Shown: one piece after another, positions 16,425 through 26,607 of the stretch
Position numbering within the stretch: position 1 is the first letter of the stretch
How the letters are laid out: the number at the start of each line of letters is the position of its first letter
Origin: an uncultured bacterium
GTDB lineage: Bacteria; Cyanobacteriota; Vampirovibrionia; Gastranaerophilales; Gastranaerophilaceae
Reading direction: 5' to 3'
Assembly: GCA_949285255.1 (NCBI GenBank)
Contig: CASDXV010000006.1
Coordinates: forward strand, 5,435 to 61,845
Length of the DNA stretch: 56,411 nucleotides
Program-made: the position numbers and the translations under genes
Notes under the pieces: model-generated
The model's database searches: none
Told to the model about the DNA's origin: nothing
The model's input: the letters and a program-made list of their open reading frames with translations, nothing else

Positions 16425-17101
16425 TCCCTGCCAGAGGCGGCTCTAAAGGTATAAAGAGAAAAAATCTTCGCCCTATTTGCTCAAAACCCCTTGTTGCCTA
16501 CTCTATTGAAGCGGGGCTAAATTCAAAATACATAACAAGAACTGTTGTATCAACAGAAGATGAAGAAATAGCAGAAGTTTCAAAACAATTTGGCGCACAA
16601 GTCATAAAGCGCCCGATGGAACTTGCACAAGATGAGACAAAAACCATCCCTGTAATGTTGCACGTTGCAGAGTATTTAAAAAACAGTGAAAACTACATAC
16701 CTGACTATGTGGTACTTCTTCAGCCCACATGCCCGCTTCGCGATGCAAAATACACAGATGACGCCTTTGATTTTTATTTTGAAAAACAAAAAGAGGGTTA
16801 CGACAGCTGCTTTAGCGCTTTTGACCTGGGAACAACACATGCTAAGTGGAAAATAGAACACGACGGCAGGGCAACAGGACTTTATGACTATCGAACACGC
16901 CCTCGCAGACAAGATACAAGCGAGCATTACAAAATGGTATGCGAAAACGGGGCATTTTATGCGCTTAAGTATGAAACAATGCTTGAAGTTAAAGATTTTA
17001 TAGGCTACAATCCCGCCGTTTATATAACAAAAAGGGTAGTAGATATTGATACGGAAGAGGATATTTTATGCATAGAAAAACAACTGACGGCAAAAAATTA
17101 A
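16406..17101 (+). CDS. CMP-sugar synthetase (acylneuraminate cytidylyltransferase family)
   Basis: A 231-aa cytidylyltransferase: [19 protein letters not shown] binds the nucleotide, followed by [20 protein letters not shown] and the closing VDIDTEEDI. Members activate sialic, legionaminic or pseudaminic acids with CTP; which one is used here is not visible, and no neuB/neuC homologue lies in the window. It overlaps the purD-like gene upstream and yidD downstream, so the three form an operon. Confidence 0.88.
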   Translation: MEILAIIPARGGSKGIKRKNLRPICSKPLVAYSIEAGLNSKYITRTVVSTEDEEIAEVSKQFGAQVIKRPMELAQDETKTIPVMLHVAEYLKNSENYIPDYVVLLQPTCPLRDAKYTDDAFDFYFEKQKEGYDSCFSAFDLGTTHAKWKIEHDGRATGLYDYRTRPRRQDTSEHYKMVCENGAFYALKYETMLEVKDFIGYNPAVYITKRVVDIDTEEDILCIEKQLTAKN

Positions 17102-17313
17102 ACCTCGGGCAAATCATCTGCCTAAAGCTAATATCCCTCTACAGATTTTTTTCAAAATACACGCCATCAACGTGCAGATTTTACCCGACCTGCTCAAAAT
17201 ACACATACCTTGCCATTGAAAAATACGGAGTAATAAAAGGGATTTTCCTTGGCATAAAAAGAATTTTAAAATGTCACCCCTATCACCCCGGCGGATACGA
17301 CCCGCTGCCTTAG
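17068..17313 (+). CDS. yidD: Membrane protein insertion efficiency factor YidD
   Basis: An 81-aa protein with the YidD signature [19 protein letters not shown] followed by [14 protein letters not shown]. YidD assists YidC/Sec insertion of membrane proteins at the inner face of the membrane. It usually lies with rnpA and yidC; here it overlaps the end of the cytidylyltransferase gene by 34 bp, an unusual place. The stop overlaps the end of the convergent carbonic anhydrase by 4 bp. Confidence 0.92.
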   Translation: MHRKTTDGKKLNLGQIICLKLISLYRFFSKYTPSTCRFYPTCSKYTYLAIEKYGVIKGIFLGIKRILKCHPYHPGGYDPLP

Positions 17314-17903
17314 TCAAGAATTTCTACTTCGCCGTTTTCAAGAGTAAAATAAGCTTTTACAATCTTTAGGCTGCCGTTTTCATAAGCTTCTTTTATAACT
17401 TTTGACTTTGCAAGCAGCCTGTGTTTTGCAAAGTCACAGTAGTATTTTGCAAGCTCATTAAAACAGTGCGTGCCCATTTGCATTTTAACGCACTGCGCAT
17501 GATGAATGAGATTTTCAAGCTCATCATTATATAAAGGTGCACCCATAGCGTACTTCATAACGCCGCAATCTTGGTGTCCAAGGATAACAAGAAGTTTGAT
17601 TTTTAGATGACTTACTCCGTACTCAAGCGTTTCAAGTACATTTGGCCCTATTGTACCGCCTGCACTTCTGGCTACAAAAAGCTCGCCTAAACCTGTATCA
17701 AAAATAATCTCCGGTGAAGTTCTTGAATCAGAGCAGCCTAAAACCATAGCATAGGGCTTTTGCCCCTCTGTCAGAGTTTTTTTCATTTCATTAAAGCAGT
17801 GATTTTTTACCCGAGGGGTGTTGTTTTTAAAACATCTGTTCCCCTCAAGTAAAATCTCTAAAAGCTCATCAGCGCTATAGTTTTCGCTATCAATTTTTTT
17901 CAT
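17310..17903 (-). CDS. Beta-class carbonic anhydrase
   Basis: A 197-aa beta-carbonic anhydrase. Zinc ligands and the catalytic dyad are visible: Cys-x-Asp-x-Arg in [10 protein letters not shown], then His and Cys in ILGHQDCGV. It interconverts CO2 and bicarbonate in the cytoplasm, probably supplying carboxylases. Its start overlaps the last base of serS, so it is co-transcribed with that gene. Confidence 0.92.
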   Translation of the reverse strand: MKKIDSENYSADELLEILLEGNRCFKNNTPRVKNHCFNEMKKTLTEGQKPYAMVLGCSDSRTSPEIIFDTGLGELFVARSAGGTIGPNVLETLEYGVSHLKIKLLVILGHQDCGVMKYAMGAPLYNDELENLIHHAQCVKMQMGTHCFNELAKYYCDFAKHRLLAKSKVIKEAYENGSLKIVKAYFTLENGEVEILD

Positions 17904-19168
17904 TATATTTTGTCAAATCCTGTATATTTTCTAAGCACTTCAGGGATAATAATATCTCCCTCGGGTGTTTGGTAATTTTCTACTATAGCGGCAAAAGTTC
18001 TACCGACTGCAAGACCCGAGCCGTTAATAGTGTGGACAAATTGAACTTTTCCTGTTTCCTTGTCACGGTAGCGGATATTTGCTCTTCTTGCCTGATAATC
18101 ACCGTAGTTTGAGCAGCTTGAGATTTCTTTATATGTACCGTATGATGGCATCCAAACTTCTAAATCCCAGCATTTATTAGCAGAAAAACCAATATCAGCA
18201 CTGCAAAGCGCTTCTCTTCTGTAAGGAAGTTCAAGCAGCTGGAGCATTTTTTCTGCATCTTTTGTTAATTTATCGTGTTCTTCAGGGCTTGTCTGAGGAG
18301 TTGTAAGCTTAACAAGTTCAACTTTATTAAACTGGTGCACTCTTATAAGACCTCTTGTATCTTTACCGGCTGAACCCGCTTCACGCCTGAAACAAGGAGT
18401 GTACGCGCACATATACATAGGAAGCATATCTTCATTTAATATTTCGCCTGAGTAAATGTTAGTAACTGGAACTTCGGCAGTCGGGATGAGGTATAAGTCC
18501 TCATCTACACACTTGTACATATCCTGTTCAAATTTTGGAAGCTGGCCTGTTCCTGTCATTGTAGCGGCATTTGCCATAAACGGAGGCAAAATTTCCTCAT
18601 ATCCTTGTTCTTGCGTGTGTATATCAAGGAAAAAGTTTATTATAGCGCGCTCAAGCTTAGCGCCTTTACCTCTGTATAGGGTAAATCTGCTCTGAGAAAG
18701 CTTAACGCCGCGCTCAAAATCAACAATATTTTTTGCTTCGCACAAATCCCAGTGAGCCTTAAATTCAAAGTCAAATTTTCTGGGCTCGCCCCACTTGTAA
18801 ACTTCAACATTGTCATCTTCTGAAGTGCCGATTGGGGTTGTTTCATCGGGAATGTTCGGGATATTTAAAAGAAGATTTCTTTGTTTTTCATCAAGGCTTG
18901 ATTGTTTTTCTTCAAGTTCTTTTATTTCATCACCGATTTTTTTCACTTCGGCTTGAATTTCATCAGTATTTTGACCTGCTTTTTTCAGTTCGCCTATTTT
19001 TTGAGATTCATTTTTTCTTTTTGCTCTTAGTTCATCAAGTGCAAACTGCATTTTTCTTCTCTCTTCATCTACGGCAAGAACCGCATCAATTGAGAGTTCA
19101 GGGTTTCTTCTTTTTAAAAGTTCATTTATTTTTTCAGGATTTTCTCTTATCAGTTTAATATCCAGCAT
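17903..19168 (-). CDS. serS: Seryl-tRNA synthetase
   Basis: A 421-aa class II synthetase. The N-terminal coiled-coil arm (about 30-105) binds tRNA-Ser. Motif 2 is seen as [22 protein letters not shown], and motif 3 near the end as [19 protein letters not shown]. Charges tRNA-Ser and tRNA-Sec with serine. It is the third gene of a compact minus-strand run pheT-pseudouridine synthase-serS-carbonic anhydrase. Confidence 0.98.
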   Translation of the reverse strand: MLDIKLIRENPEKINELLKRRNPELSIDAVLAVDEERRKMQFALDELRAKRKNESQKIGELKKAGQNTDEIQAEVKKIGDEIKELEEKQSSLDEKQRNLLLNIPNIPDETTPIGTSEDDNVEVYKWGEPRKFDFEFKAHWDLCEAKNIVDFERGVKLSQSRFTLYRGKGAKLERAIINFFLDIHTQEQGYEEILPPFMANAATMTGTGQLPKFEQDMYKCVDEDLYLIPTAEVPVTNIYSGEILNEDMLPMYMCAYTPCFRREAGSAGKDTRGLIRVHQFNKVELVKLTTPQTSPEEHDKLTKDAEKMLQLLELPYRREALCSADIGFSANKCWDLEVWMPSYGTYKEISSCSNYGDYQARRANIRYRDKETGKVQFVHTINGSGLAVGRTFAAIVENYQTPEGDIIIPEVLRKYTGFDKI

Positions 19169-19899
19169 TAAATACCTTCTTTCTCCTTAATTTTATCCAA
19201 ATATGCTTTTAATTCTTTTATTTGCTTTGGTTTTATCGCCTTAAACTGTCCTTTTTTAAGACCGACCAAGTCAATTGTAGCATGTCTTATTCTCTTTAAG
19301 TGAATAACATTGTGCCCTAAAAACTCTATCATTCGCCTTATCTGGCGGTTCATACCCTGATATAGCGTTATTTCAAGCAGGGTTTCGTCTTTTTTTCTTT
19401 CAATAATCTCACAATCACAATATGCGATTTTTCCTTTTTCAAGTTCAATACCTGATGCCAGACACTCTAAATCTTCAACCTTTAAAAAAGCGTCAACCGT
19501 TACCCTGTAGACTTTTGCAACCTTAATGGAGGGGTGAGTAAGCTCATATACGAGATTTCCGTCATTAGTTAAAATCAAAAGTCCTGATGAGTCCTTATCC
19601 AGCCTGCCGACAGGGTTAAGGTGCAACATTTCATCAGGCAGGATATCATAAATTGTTTTTCTGCCTTTTTCATCACTGCTTGTTGTTATGTAACCCGTAG
19701 GTTTATAAAAACGATAATACTCAAGCTTCATAGTGCGAAGAGGTTTGTTGTCTATGCTAACTTTATCTTTTGTTCTTATTTCATAACCAAGGAGTTTGAC
19801 AACTTCACCGTTCACACGCACACGCCCAGCCTCAATAAGCTCATCTGCCTTACGGCGAGAGCAAAATCCGCTTGAAGCTATGTATTTATTTATTCTCAT
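19168..19899 (-). CDS. RsuA/RluB-family pseudouridine synthase
   Basis: A 243-aa rRNA pseudouridine synthase. An S4 domain ([20 protein letters not shown], about residues 1-60) precedes the catalytic domain with the Asp-containing [17 protein letters not shown] and the later [11 protein letters not shown]. RluB acts on 23S and RsuA on 16S rRNA; length and sequence fit RluB slightly better, but I leave the symbol open. It starts 3 bp after the end of pheT. Confidence 0.9.
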   Translation of the reverse strand: MRINKYIASSGFCSRRKADELIEAGRVRVNGEVVKLLGYEIRTKDKVSIDNKPLRTMKLEYYRFYKPTGYITTSSDEKGRKTIYDILPDEMLHLNPVGRLDKDSSGLLILTNDGNLVYELTHPSIKVAKVYRVTVDAFLKVEDLECLASGIELEKGKIAYCDCEIIERKKDETLLEITLYQGMNRQIRRMIEFLGHNVIHLKRIRHATIDLVGLKKGQFKAIKPKQIKELKAYLDKIKEKEGI

Positions 19900-19902
19900 A
19901 AA

Positions 19903-22371
19903 CTACCTTAAGATGACGCCCGGGATATTTTTTGTCAGACCTTCTCTTATTTTTGACATTTCTTTGTCGATAATCTCATCGGTGAGGGTTTGATTTTCAT
20001 CTTGCAGAGTAATTCTGTACGCCATTGATTTTTTGCCTTTTTCAATGTGCTCACCCTGATAGATATCAAACACCTTAGCACCTTTGAAGATGTTTTTGTC
20101 CGCGACTTTTTTAATAACTTTTAAAATTGCCTCGTTTGTAACTTCTTCATCAAGCGCAAAAGCAATATCCCTTGTAACAGGCAAAAATACGGGAAGTTTT
20201 TTGTATTTAACGGTACTTGGCACAACGGCCTCTAAAATTGCCTCAAGATTAATTTCAAAAACATACAAGTCTTGATTGAATTTCATTTTGTCTTTCAAAA
20301 TAGGGTGAATTTTACCCACATAACCAAGGTTTGTAAAGTTTTTACCCATAAGAGAGATTTTTGCACTCTGAGCGGGGTGCATAAATTCATTTTTCTTTGC
20401 GTCATTTTCATCAAAAGCACTGTAGACAATTCTTTTTGTAAGATTTAGCTCTTCAAAAAGATTTTCTAAAACGCCTTTTAGCGTGTAGAAATCAACGGGT
20501 TTTTTATCATTCCACATTTCATTATTTATGCTGCCAAAAATAGCACCGCAGAGCTTTCTTTGTTCACTGACACCTGAATTATCTTCATCTGCTTGAGAAT
20601 TTACAAAGAAAGTTTTTCCTATTTCATAAAATCTAAAATTCTTCTGTCCGTTATCAAAGTTGCCTTTTATGATATTTAAAAGACTTGGCATAAGAGCTTG
20701 TCTTAGGGTTGTATGGTCTTCACTTTGAGGGTTTTTAACTTTAAGAGAAGTTTTATCGTCAAGCTCTTGGAAATATTCCCTATAAAGGTTATCGCCTACA
20801 AGAGAAGATGTGACAACTTCATCAAACCCTGAGCCTAAAAATACTTCATTTATCTTTTTAAGAGTTCTGCTCTCAAAGCTTATCTGAGCGCCTTCATCAA
20901 TTTGAGGAAGCGCAGGAGCGATTTTATCGTAACCGTCAATTCTTGAGACTTCTTCTATAAGGTCAATTTCACGGTAAACATCATTTACTCTGTGGCTTGG
21001 AACTCTAAACTTGGCTGCCGCTTCATTTTTACCCAACAACGTAAAACCAAGATTTTCAAGCACTTCTATTGAGCGCTCTTGCGGGATGTCTATTCCCAAA
21101 ATTCTCTTTATTTCACTGTTTCTAAGTGTGATATCAATCTCAGGCGCATTTGGTGTACCGACTTCAGCCATTGAATCAATTTTAGCGTCAGCGTATTTTT
21201 CCATAAGCTGTGCTGCTCTTAAAAGACCGCAGCGTACAAGCTCAGCATCCACTCCGCGCTCAAATCTGGCACTTGCCTCAGAGCGATAACCCACCGAGCG
21301 AGCGGATTTTCTGTTTGTATGAGATGTAAAGTTAGCTGCCTCAAGAGCAATATTTTTTGTATTGTCATCAATTTCAGAGTTTAGGCCACCAAAAACACCT
21401 GCTATACAAACAGGGGTATCTTTTGTTGATATAACAACACTTTGATTTGTAAGTTTTCTTTCTGTTTCATCAATAGTTACAATGCTTTCTCCCTCATGGG
21501 CATATCTTACGCAAAGGTAATTATCAAGTTTATCAAAATCAAAAGCATGCAAGGGTGTACCGTATTCAAGCAGAACATAGTTTGTAATGTCAACTACGTT
21601 GTTAATTGCTCTCATACCGCAGGCTTCAATTCTTCTTTGCATAAAAGCGGGCGAGGGCTTGATTTTAATATCTTTTAAAAGTGCGATTGAATAGTATTTG
21701 CAAGTTTCATCATCTTTTATTTCAATTTTAAAATCTTGAGTTTTCTTAGGCTCAACACAATCTTTTGGATTAAAGTTCATTTTTCTGTTGAATAAAGCAC
21801 TTACTTCGCGCGCTATACCTACAACAGACATCTGATCGCCCCTGTTTGCGGTAGGTGCAACGTGGAAAATAATTTCCTCTGACAGGTTCATTATCTTTTC
21901 TAAGGGCTCACCAAGAGGGATAGTGTCATAGACACGATTCAGGATAAATATACCGTCCTCTTCCTGCATACCGTCTAAGCCAAGTTCATCGCAAGAGCAG
22001 AGCATACCCTGAGATTCAACACCACGAATTACGGCAGGAGTGAGTTCAAAAAGCTCGCCTGTTTTTCTTGAAAAAACTTTTGAACCGACGCTTGCATAGG
22101 GAATTATTTGCCCCTCTTCAATATTTTGAGCGCCACAGACAACCTGTTTTGTAGCAAAGCCTGTATCAACAGTTACAAGGTGAAGCTTGTCCGCATTTGG
22201 ATGATTATCAATTTTTAGGATTTTTGCCGTGATTATGTTTGCAAATTTTGGTTTTTTATATTCAACCTCTTCTACCTCAAGACCGCTCATTGTAAGCTTA
22301 TGAGCAATTTGTTCGGGCTCAATTCCCGATAAATCTACAAATTCGTTTAACCACTCGTATGAAACCTGCAT
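19903..22371 (-). CDS. pheT: Phenylalanyl-tRNA synthetase beta subunit
   Basis: An 822-aa beta subunit of normal length. In order: an EMAP/tRNA-binding OB fold (ILKIDNHPNADKLHLVTVD), B3/B4 editing domain (GMRAINNVVDITNYVLLEYGTPLHAFD), B5 with SARFERGVD just before it, a B6/B7 region, and a C-terminal anticodon-binding FDX-ACB domain (PVTRDIAF). It pairs with PheS, which is not in the window. AGAGGA lies before ATG, with a leader of about 40 nt after a TAAAAT box. Confidence 0.97.
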   Translation of the reverse strand: MQVSYEWLNEFVDLSGIEPEQIAHKLTMSGLEVEEVEYKKPKFANIITAKILKIDNHPNADKLHLVTVDTGFATKQVVCGAQNIEEGQIIPYASVGSKVFSRKTGELFELTPAVIRGVESQGMLCSCDELGLDGMQEEDGIFILNRVYDTIPLGEPLEKIMNLSEEIIFHVAPTANRGDQMSVVGIAREVSALFNRKMNFNPKDCVEPKKTQDFKIEIKDDETCKYYSIALLKDIKIKPSPAFMQRRIEACGMRAINNVVDITNYVLLEYGTPLHAFDFDKLDNYLCVRYAHEGESIVTIDETERKLTNQSVVISTKDTPVCIAGVFGGLNSEIDDNTKNIALEAANFTSHTNRKSARSVGYRSEASARFERGVDAELVRCGLLRAAQLMEKYADAKIDSMAEVGTPNAPEIDITLRNSEIKRILGIDIPQERSIEVLENLGFTLLGKNEAAAKFRVPSHRVNDVYREIDLIEEVSRIDGYDKIAPALPQIDEGAQISFESRTLKKINEVFLGSGFDEVVTSSLVGDNLYREYFQELDDKTSLKVKNPQSEDHTTLRQALMPSLLNIIKGNFDNGQKNFRFYEIGKTFFVNSQADEDNSGVSEQRKLCGAIFGSINNEMWNDKKPVDFYTLKGVLENLFEELNLTKRIVYSAFDENDAKKNEFMHPAQSAKISLMGKNFTNLGYVGKIHPILKDKMKFNQDLYVFEINLEAILEAVVPSTVKYKKLPVFLPVTRDIAFALDEEVTNEAILKVIKKVADKNIFKGAKVFDIYQGEHIEKGKKSMAYRITLQDENQTLTDEIIDKEMSKIREGLTKNIPGVILR

Positions 22372-22440
22372 TTTAAATCCTCTTTTTTAACATTTTTACA
22401 GATTTATTTTAGTAAAAACAAAGTTAAAAATAAAGACGCT

Positions 22441-24021
22441 CTATATCACAATTTCTTTTTCGTTTTTGTATGTAACATACCCCAAAACCCCGCCGGGCGG
22501 TTTTTTTAAGTATTTTCTTTTTGTGTAAATAATTGATGCCTTGGTTGAATTTTTCATAGGGGAGTTATCTTTTACAAGTTTTGCCGCAAATTCAAGCACC
22601 TTTGGCGTTAAGCGCGGGGAGTCTTTTTTTATTTTTATTAAAACGTGAGATGAGGGGCAATTGTAAGCATGAAGCCATATATCCTCTGCTGAAGCCATTT
22701 TTGAAACCAAAAAGTCATTTTGTTTGTTATTTTTTCCCAAAAGAATTTCAAAACCCTCGCACTCATAACTTTTTAGTGAAATTTTTTCCTCTTTTTTAAC
22801 TTCTTCTTTAATTAATCCGCACATTGCAAGCTCTGAGCGGATTTCATCCAGCTCTTTATAAGTTGAAGAATTTTCTATGTTAAATAAAATCTCCTCATAA
22901 TAAGCACTTTTTTCCTTTGAATTTATATATTTTTCATACCCGTAGTTATAAGCGCCTTTTGCCTTGGCGTAGAGTTTATAGTAATTTTGAGCATTTTGAG
23001 AAGGGCTTAGCGTACTATCCAGAGGAATTTCTATGCCGTCGGGGGCAATAAACTTATCTTCGCCCTCTTTAATCATATAAATATAATTAAAAATACTATC
23101 GCCCAAAAGCTTGTAGTTGTTGGCTTTTTTCTCATCGGGGGGATTTTTTAAAATGTTAGAGAGTTTTTTTAATTCTGTTTTTAAAACCTTTTGAAGAGAT
23201 GACTTTTTCTGTGCAAAAATTTCATCAAACATAATCTTTGCAAAGTAATTATCAATAGCGCAATTAAACTCATCTTCGCCCCACAGTTCAAGCAGCGCGC
23301 TTGTGTCATTGAGGCTTATTGTTTCTTGCAGGTTTTTAAAAAGAATTTCAGGGTCGTTATTTTTTTCTAAAATAATCTCGCATAAGGGGTAAGAGAGAAG
23401 ATAATAGTGCTCGCAGAGAGTTTTTTTAATATCATCAGCGTTTTTTATAACCTCAAAAAAAGCCCCGTAGCTTGTTTTTAAGATATCTGTTTTATACTGT
23501 TTTGGGGGGTAAATATAGGGTATGCCGCCTCTAATTTCTCTGATTGAACTTTTTTGAGCAGAAATATTGTGTGCACTGCCAAGGATATTTTTTGAGCGAA
23601 AATCATATAGAATGATATTTGAATGTTTGCCCATAATTTCAATAGCAAGGACAATATTTGCAAGCTGGCCTATTTCATCATAAACCTCAAAGTGAAACTC
23701 AAGTATCCTTTCATACTCAGGGATTGTAATTTTTTTTATCCTTGCGCCGTCTATGTATTTTCTTAACTGCATACAAAACATAGGAGGGTTTTTTGGTATC
23801 TCAAGAGCGCGCATTTGATAAGTTTTTTCATTTAAAAAGCAAATATGAGGATACTTTGGGTTTATATTAATATACAATTTTCGACTCTCACCGCAAGAGC
23901 GCAAGTTCAGTATAATCTCACGTCTTGAGGGCTGTTGAACTTTCTGCACCGAAGAGTTAAGCAAAAAATCATAATTCAACCTTATAAAATTTTTCAAACT
24001 TAGAGAATCAAAATTGTACAT
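22441..24021 (-). CDS. rqcH: NFACT-family ribosome quality control protein RqcH
   Basis: A 526-aa NFACT protein: NFACT-N with VLAIEIMGKHSNIILYD, a middle helical part, and a C-terminal NFACT-R domain with AEDIWLHAYNCPSSHVLIKI. RqcH adds C-terminal alanine tails to peptides stalled on 50S subunits so that they are degraded; older names are FbpA or Rqc2-like. I chose ATG at 24021 (MYNFDSLSLKNF); the longer frame runs into nadD on the other strand and matches nothing. It is divergent from nadD, with 33 bp between the starts. Confidence 0.9.
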   Translation of the reverse strand: MYNFDSLSLKNFIRLNYDFLLNSSVQKVQQPSRREIILNLRSCGESRKLYININPKYPHICFLNEKTYQMRALEIPKNPPMFCMQLRKYIDGARIKKITIPEYERILEFHFEVYDEIGQLANIVLAIEIMGKHSNIILYDFRSKNILGSAHNISAQKSSIREIRGGIPYIYPPKQYKTDILKTSYGAFFEVIKNADDIKKTLCEHYYLLSYPLCEIILEKNNDPEILFKNLQETISLNDTSALLELWGEDEFNCAIDNYFAKIMFDEIFAQKKSSLQKVLKTELKKLSNILKNPPDEKKANNYKLLGDSIFNYIYMIKEGEDKFIAPDGIEIPLDSTLSPSQNAQNYYKLYAKAKGAYNYGYEKYINSKEKSAYYEEILFNIENSSTYKELDEIRSELAMCGLIKEEVKKEEKISLKSYECEGFEILLGKNNKQNDFLVSKMASAEDIWLHAYNCPSSHVLIKIKKDSPRLTPKVLEFAAKLVKDNSPMKNSTKASIIYTKRKYLKKPPGGVLGYVTYKNEKEIVI

Positions 24022-24054
24022 AACAGGAAATATTGTAATATAATTAAAAAGATT

Positions 24055-24663
24055 ATGAAATGCTATTTTTTTGGAACATTTAACCCCATACACAAAGGAC
24101 ACCTTGAAATTGCACGCAAGGTACGCGAGCAGTTTAATTTTGAAAGTGTCATTTTTGTTGTGGCATATGCCCCGCCGCATAAAGTTCCGGACACTACACC
24201 CTATGACAGATTAAAAATGGCGCAGCTTGCAGCAGGCAAAAGTAATGTAAGCGATATTGAGTTTTTTCTGCCCATACCAAGCTACAGTTACAACACAATT
24301 CTAGAGCTAAAAAAAAAGGATAAAACAAACAAGATAAATTTCATCATGGGTTATGATTCTTTCTTTAAAATTGAAAGCTGGAAAAATCCGCAAATTTTAA
24401 AAGAAAATGTTAATTTTATAATCACAAAAAGACACTGCGAGGGCGATTTAGAAAAACCGCTTAAACATTTAAAAGAGCACGGCTGGAATTTTAAAATTGC
24501 AGATATTGACTTTATTGATGTATCATCAAATATGATTAGAGAAAAACTCTACAACAACCAAAGCACAGACGGTTTAATAGAGCAAAGAACATGGGAGTAT
24601 ATTTATGAACATGGATTATATAGAAAACAGGCTCAAGGAGTGCCTGAGCGAAGAGAGATTTAA
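24055..24663 (+). CDS. nadD: Nicotinate-mononucleotide adenylyltransferase
   Basis: A 202-aa NadD with the nucleotidyltransferase signature FGTFNPIHKGHLEIA and the closing DVSSNMIREKL (ISSTxIR-like). It makes nicotinate adenine dinucleotide in NAD synthesis. A TATAAT at 24039-24044 lies 10 bases before the ATG, so the leader is only a few nucleotides and there is no ribosome site. The last 59 bases overlap the next gene. NadK is also in this window (45012-45815). Confidence 0.93.
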   Translation: MKCYFFGTFNPIHKGHLEIARKVREQFNFESVIFVVAYAPPHKVPDTTPYDRLKMAQLAAGKSNVSDIEFFLPIPSYSYNTILELKKKDKTNKINFIMGYDSFFKIESWKNPQILKENVNFIITKRHCEGDLEKPLKHLKEHGWNFKIADIDFIDVSSNMIREKLYNNQSTDGLIEQRTWEYIYEHGLYRKQAQGVPERREI

Positions 24664-25195
24664 ACATACCTTAGGCTGTGCTCACTGCGCTATAGAACTT
24701 GCCAAGATGTATGGTTTAGATGAACAAAAAGCTTTTCTTGCTGGACTTTTGCACGATTGTGCCAAGTGCAAACCTAGTGATGAACTTTTAAAAATTATAA
24801 AAAAAGAACTAAAAGACGTTGATGAGGGCGAACTTCAAAACTACAAAACCCTCCACGCTCCTGTAGGTGCTTATTTTGCAAAGACAATTTATGGCATAGA
24901 AGATAAAGAAATTATTGACGCCATCCGCTGCCATACGATAGGCAAGGTAAATATGAACCTATTTGAGAAAATAATTTTTCTTGCCGACAAGATAGAAAAC
25001 TACACAAGGGACAAAAATTACTCGGATGAAATTAAAAAAATCCTAACCGAAAACCCCGGAGAAAAAGGGCTTGATATGGCGCTTTTGAGGTGTTTTTCAG
25101 AAACAATACACTCACTTGTAAGAAGAGAGCTAAAAATCTGCAAAACAACAATTGATGTATACAATGAGCTTTTAGATAAAGTAAAGAATATATAA
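24605..25195 (+). CDS. yqeK: HD-domain hydrolase YqeK (Ap4A hydrolase)
   Basis: A 196-aa HD phosphohydrolase: HTLGCAHCAIELA, the HD pair in AGLLHDCAKC, RCHTIGKVNMNL and IIFLADKIE. YqeK cleaves diadenosine tetraphosphate symmetrically and is commonly found directly after nadD, as here. Long overlap with nadD (59 bp). ATG at 24605 is used; 24611 (MDYIEN) is an equally possible start. Confidence 0.88.
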   Translation: MNMDYIENRLKECLSEERFKHTLGCAHCAIELAKMYGLDEQKAFLAGLLHDCAKCKPSDELLKIIKKELKDVDEGELQNYKTLHAPVGAYFAKTIYGIEDKEIIDAIRCHTIGKVNMNLFEKIIFLADKIENYTRDKNYSDEIKKILTENPGEKGLDMALLRCFSETIHSLVRRELKICKTTIDVYNELLDKVKNI

Positions 25196-25269
25196 AGAGC
25201 ACAAAATTTTAAATTTTTGTATTACAATTGTAATCAGGCAATTTTTTCATTTTAATTCGGAGAGAAAAC

Positions 25270-26598
25270 TTGAAAAATTCAAGGCTCACAACCTTTATAT
25301 TTTCAGCGCTTTTTGCGGGCATACTTTTTGGCTGGCTTGCACCCGATTGGGCAGCAAAAATGCAGCCTCTGGCAGATGTTTTCTTAAAAATGGTTAAAAT
25401 GATTATCGCTCCGCTCATCTTTGCGACACTTGTTGTGGGTATTGCAGGTCATGGGGATGTAAAAAACCTAGGTAAAATAGGTTTAAAAACAATAATATAC
25501 TTTGAAATTGCAACAACCTTAGCGCTTATTATAGGGCTTGTTATGGCAAATGTCCTAAAACCCGGTGCAGGCTTTAACATAGATTTAAGTACGATTTCTA
25601 TGGGTGCAGTAAATGAAATGCAAACCATAAAAGTTGACCACTCATTTTCTCATATGCTCTTAGACCTTGTACCTACAAGTATTTTTAAAGCGCTTGCAGA
25701 GGGAAGTCTTTTGCAGATTGTTGTTTTTGCTATTTTCTTTTCTCTTGCAATTTGTGCAGTGGGTCAAAAAGCCCGCCCCGTGCTTGATTTTATGCAAAGT
25801 ACATGTGACATAATGTTTAAATTCACAGAATATGTTATGTACTTTGCGCCAATGGGTATTTTTGGAGCAATTTCAGCTACAATAGGCAAAAACGGCGTAG
25901 GCATACTTGTTAATTATGCAAAATTAATAGGGGTAACATACTTATCACTTATAGTTTTTGTACTAATAACCCTTGTTATTGTCTGCAAAATAATAAGAAT
26001 ACCCTTTAGCGGTATAATAAAAGCTATAAAAGACCCTGCGCTGCTTGCTTTTTCAACCGCAAGCTCGGAAGCTGCTCTGCCTAAAGCAATGGATGCAATG
26101 GAGAAATTCGGAGTTCCAAAAAACATTGTAAGCTTTGTAATGCCTACAGGATATACTTTTAACCTTGACGGGTCAACGCTTTATCTTACTCTTACAACAC
26201 TTTTTTGCGCACAGGTTGCAGGTATAGATTTAAGTTTTAACCAGCAGTTGTTGATAATGTTTACTCTAATGCTTACATCAAAAGGTATTGCAGGTGTGCC
26301 AAGGGTTTCTCTTGTAGTTTTAACAGGTACTTTGCATACTTTTGGGCTTCCTGTTGAAGGGGTTGCAATACTGCTTGGAATTGACCAAATTCTTGATATG
26401 GGAAGAACAACAGTAAACCTTGTAGGTAACTGTGTAGCGACAACTGTTGTTGCAAGGTGGGAAGATGAATTTGATTATAAAAAAATGAATAAATTCCTTG
26501 ACTCCTTAAAATTTAAAAAACCATCCCTTGTAAATGAAAAAATTCTAGCCGACAAGTCTATTCAGTCAGGTAATTTGGAGTATCAGGAAACTAAATAA
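25270..26598 (+). CDS. Dicarboxylate/amino acid:cation symporter (DAACS family)
   Basis: A 442-aa GltP/DctA-like secondary transporter with about eight spans plus hairpins. Family signatures: the Ser-rich hairpin STASSEAALPKAMDAME, the NLDGSTLYLT motif and the substrate-site segment DQILDMGRTTVNLVGN. Expected substrates are glutamate, aspartate or C4-dicarboxylates with Na+ or H+; the sequence does not decide. The start is TTG at 25270, with CGGAGAG 8 bases upstream. Its TAA stop forms part of the -10 box of the next gene. Confidence 0.92.
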   Translation: MKNSRLTTFIFSALFAGILFGWLAPDWAAKMQPLADVFLKMVKMIIAPLIFATLVVGIAGHGDVKNLGKIGLKTIIYFEIATTLALIIGLVMANVLKPGAGFNIDLSTISMGAVNEMQTIKVDHSFSHMLLDLVPTSIFKALAEGSLLQIVVFAIFFSLAICAVGQKARPVLDFMQSTCDIMFKFTEYVMYFAPMGIFGAISATIGKNGVGILVNYAKLIGVTYLSLIVFVLITLVIVCKIIRIPFSGIIKAIKDPALLAFSTASSEAALPKAMDAMEKFGVPKNIVSFVMPTGYTFNLDGSTLYLTLTTLFCAQVAGIDLSFNQQLLIMFTLMLTSKGIAGVPRVSLVVLTGTLHTFGLPVEGVAILLGIDQILDMGRTTVNLVGNCVATTVVARWEDEFDYKKMNKFLDSLKFKKPSLVNEKILADKSIQSGNLEYQETK

Positions 26599-26601
26599 AA
26601 T
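26596..26601 (+). promoter_or_regulatory. -10 box overlapping a stop codon; leaderless dehydrogenase mRNA
   Basis: TAAAAT begins with the TAA stop of the symporter gene (26596-26598). Six bases later is the ATG at 26608. No Shine-Dalgarno is present. Confidence 0.5.
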
Positions 26602-26607
26602 ACAGTT

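Noticed and set aside
22441-24180. Longer N-terminus of rqcH from 24180
   Set aside because: It runs antisense through the first 126 bases of nadD and matches no NFACT sequence; ATG 24021 gives the family start.
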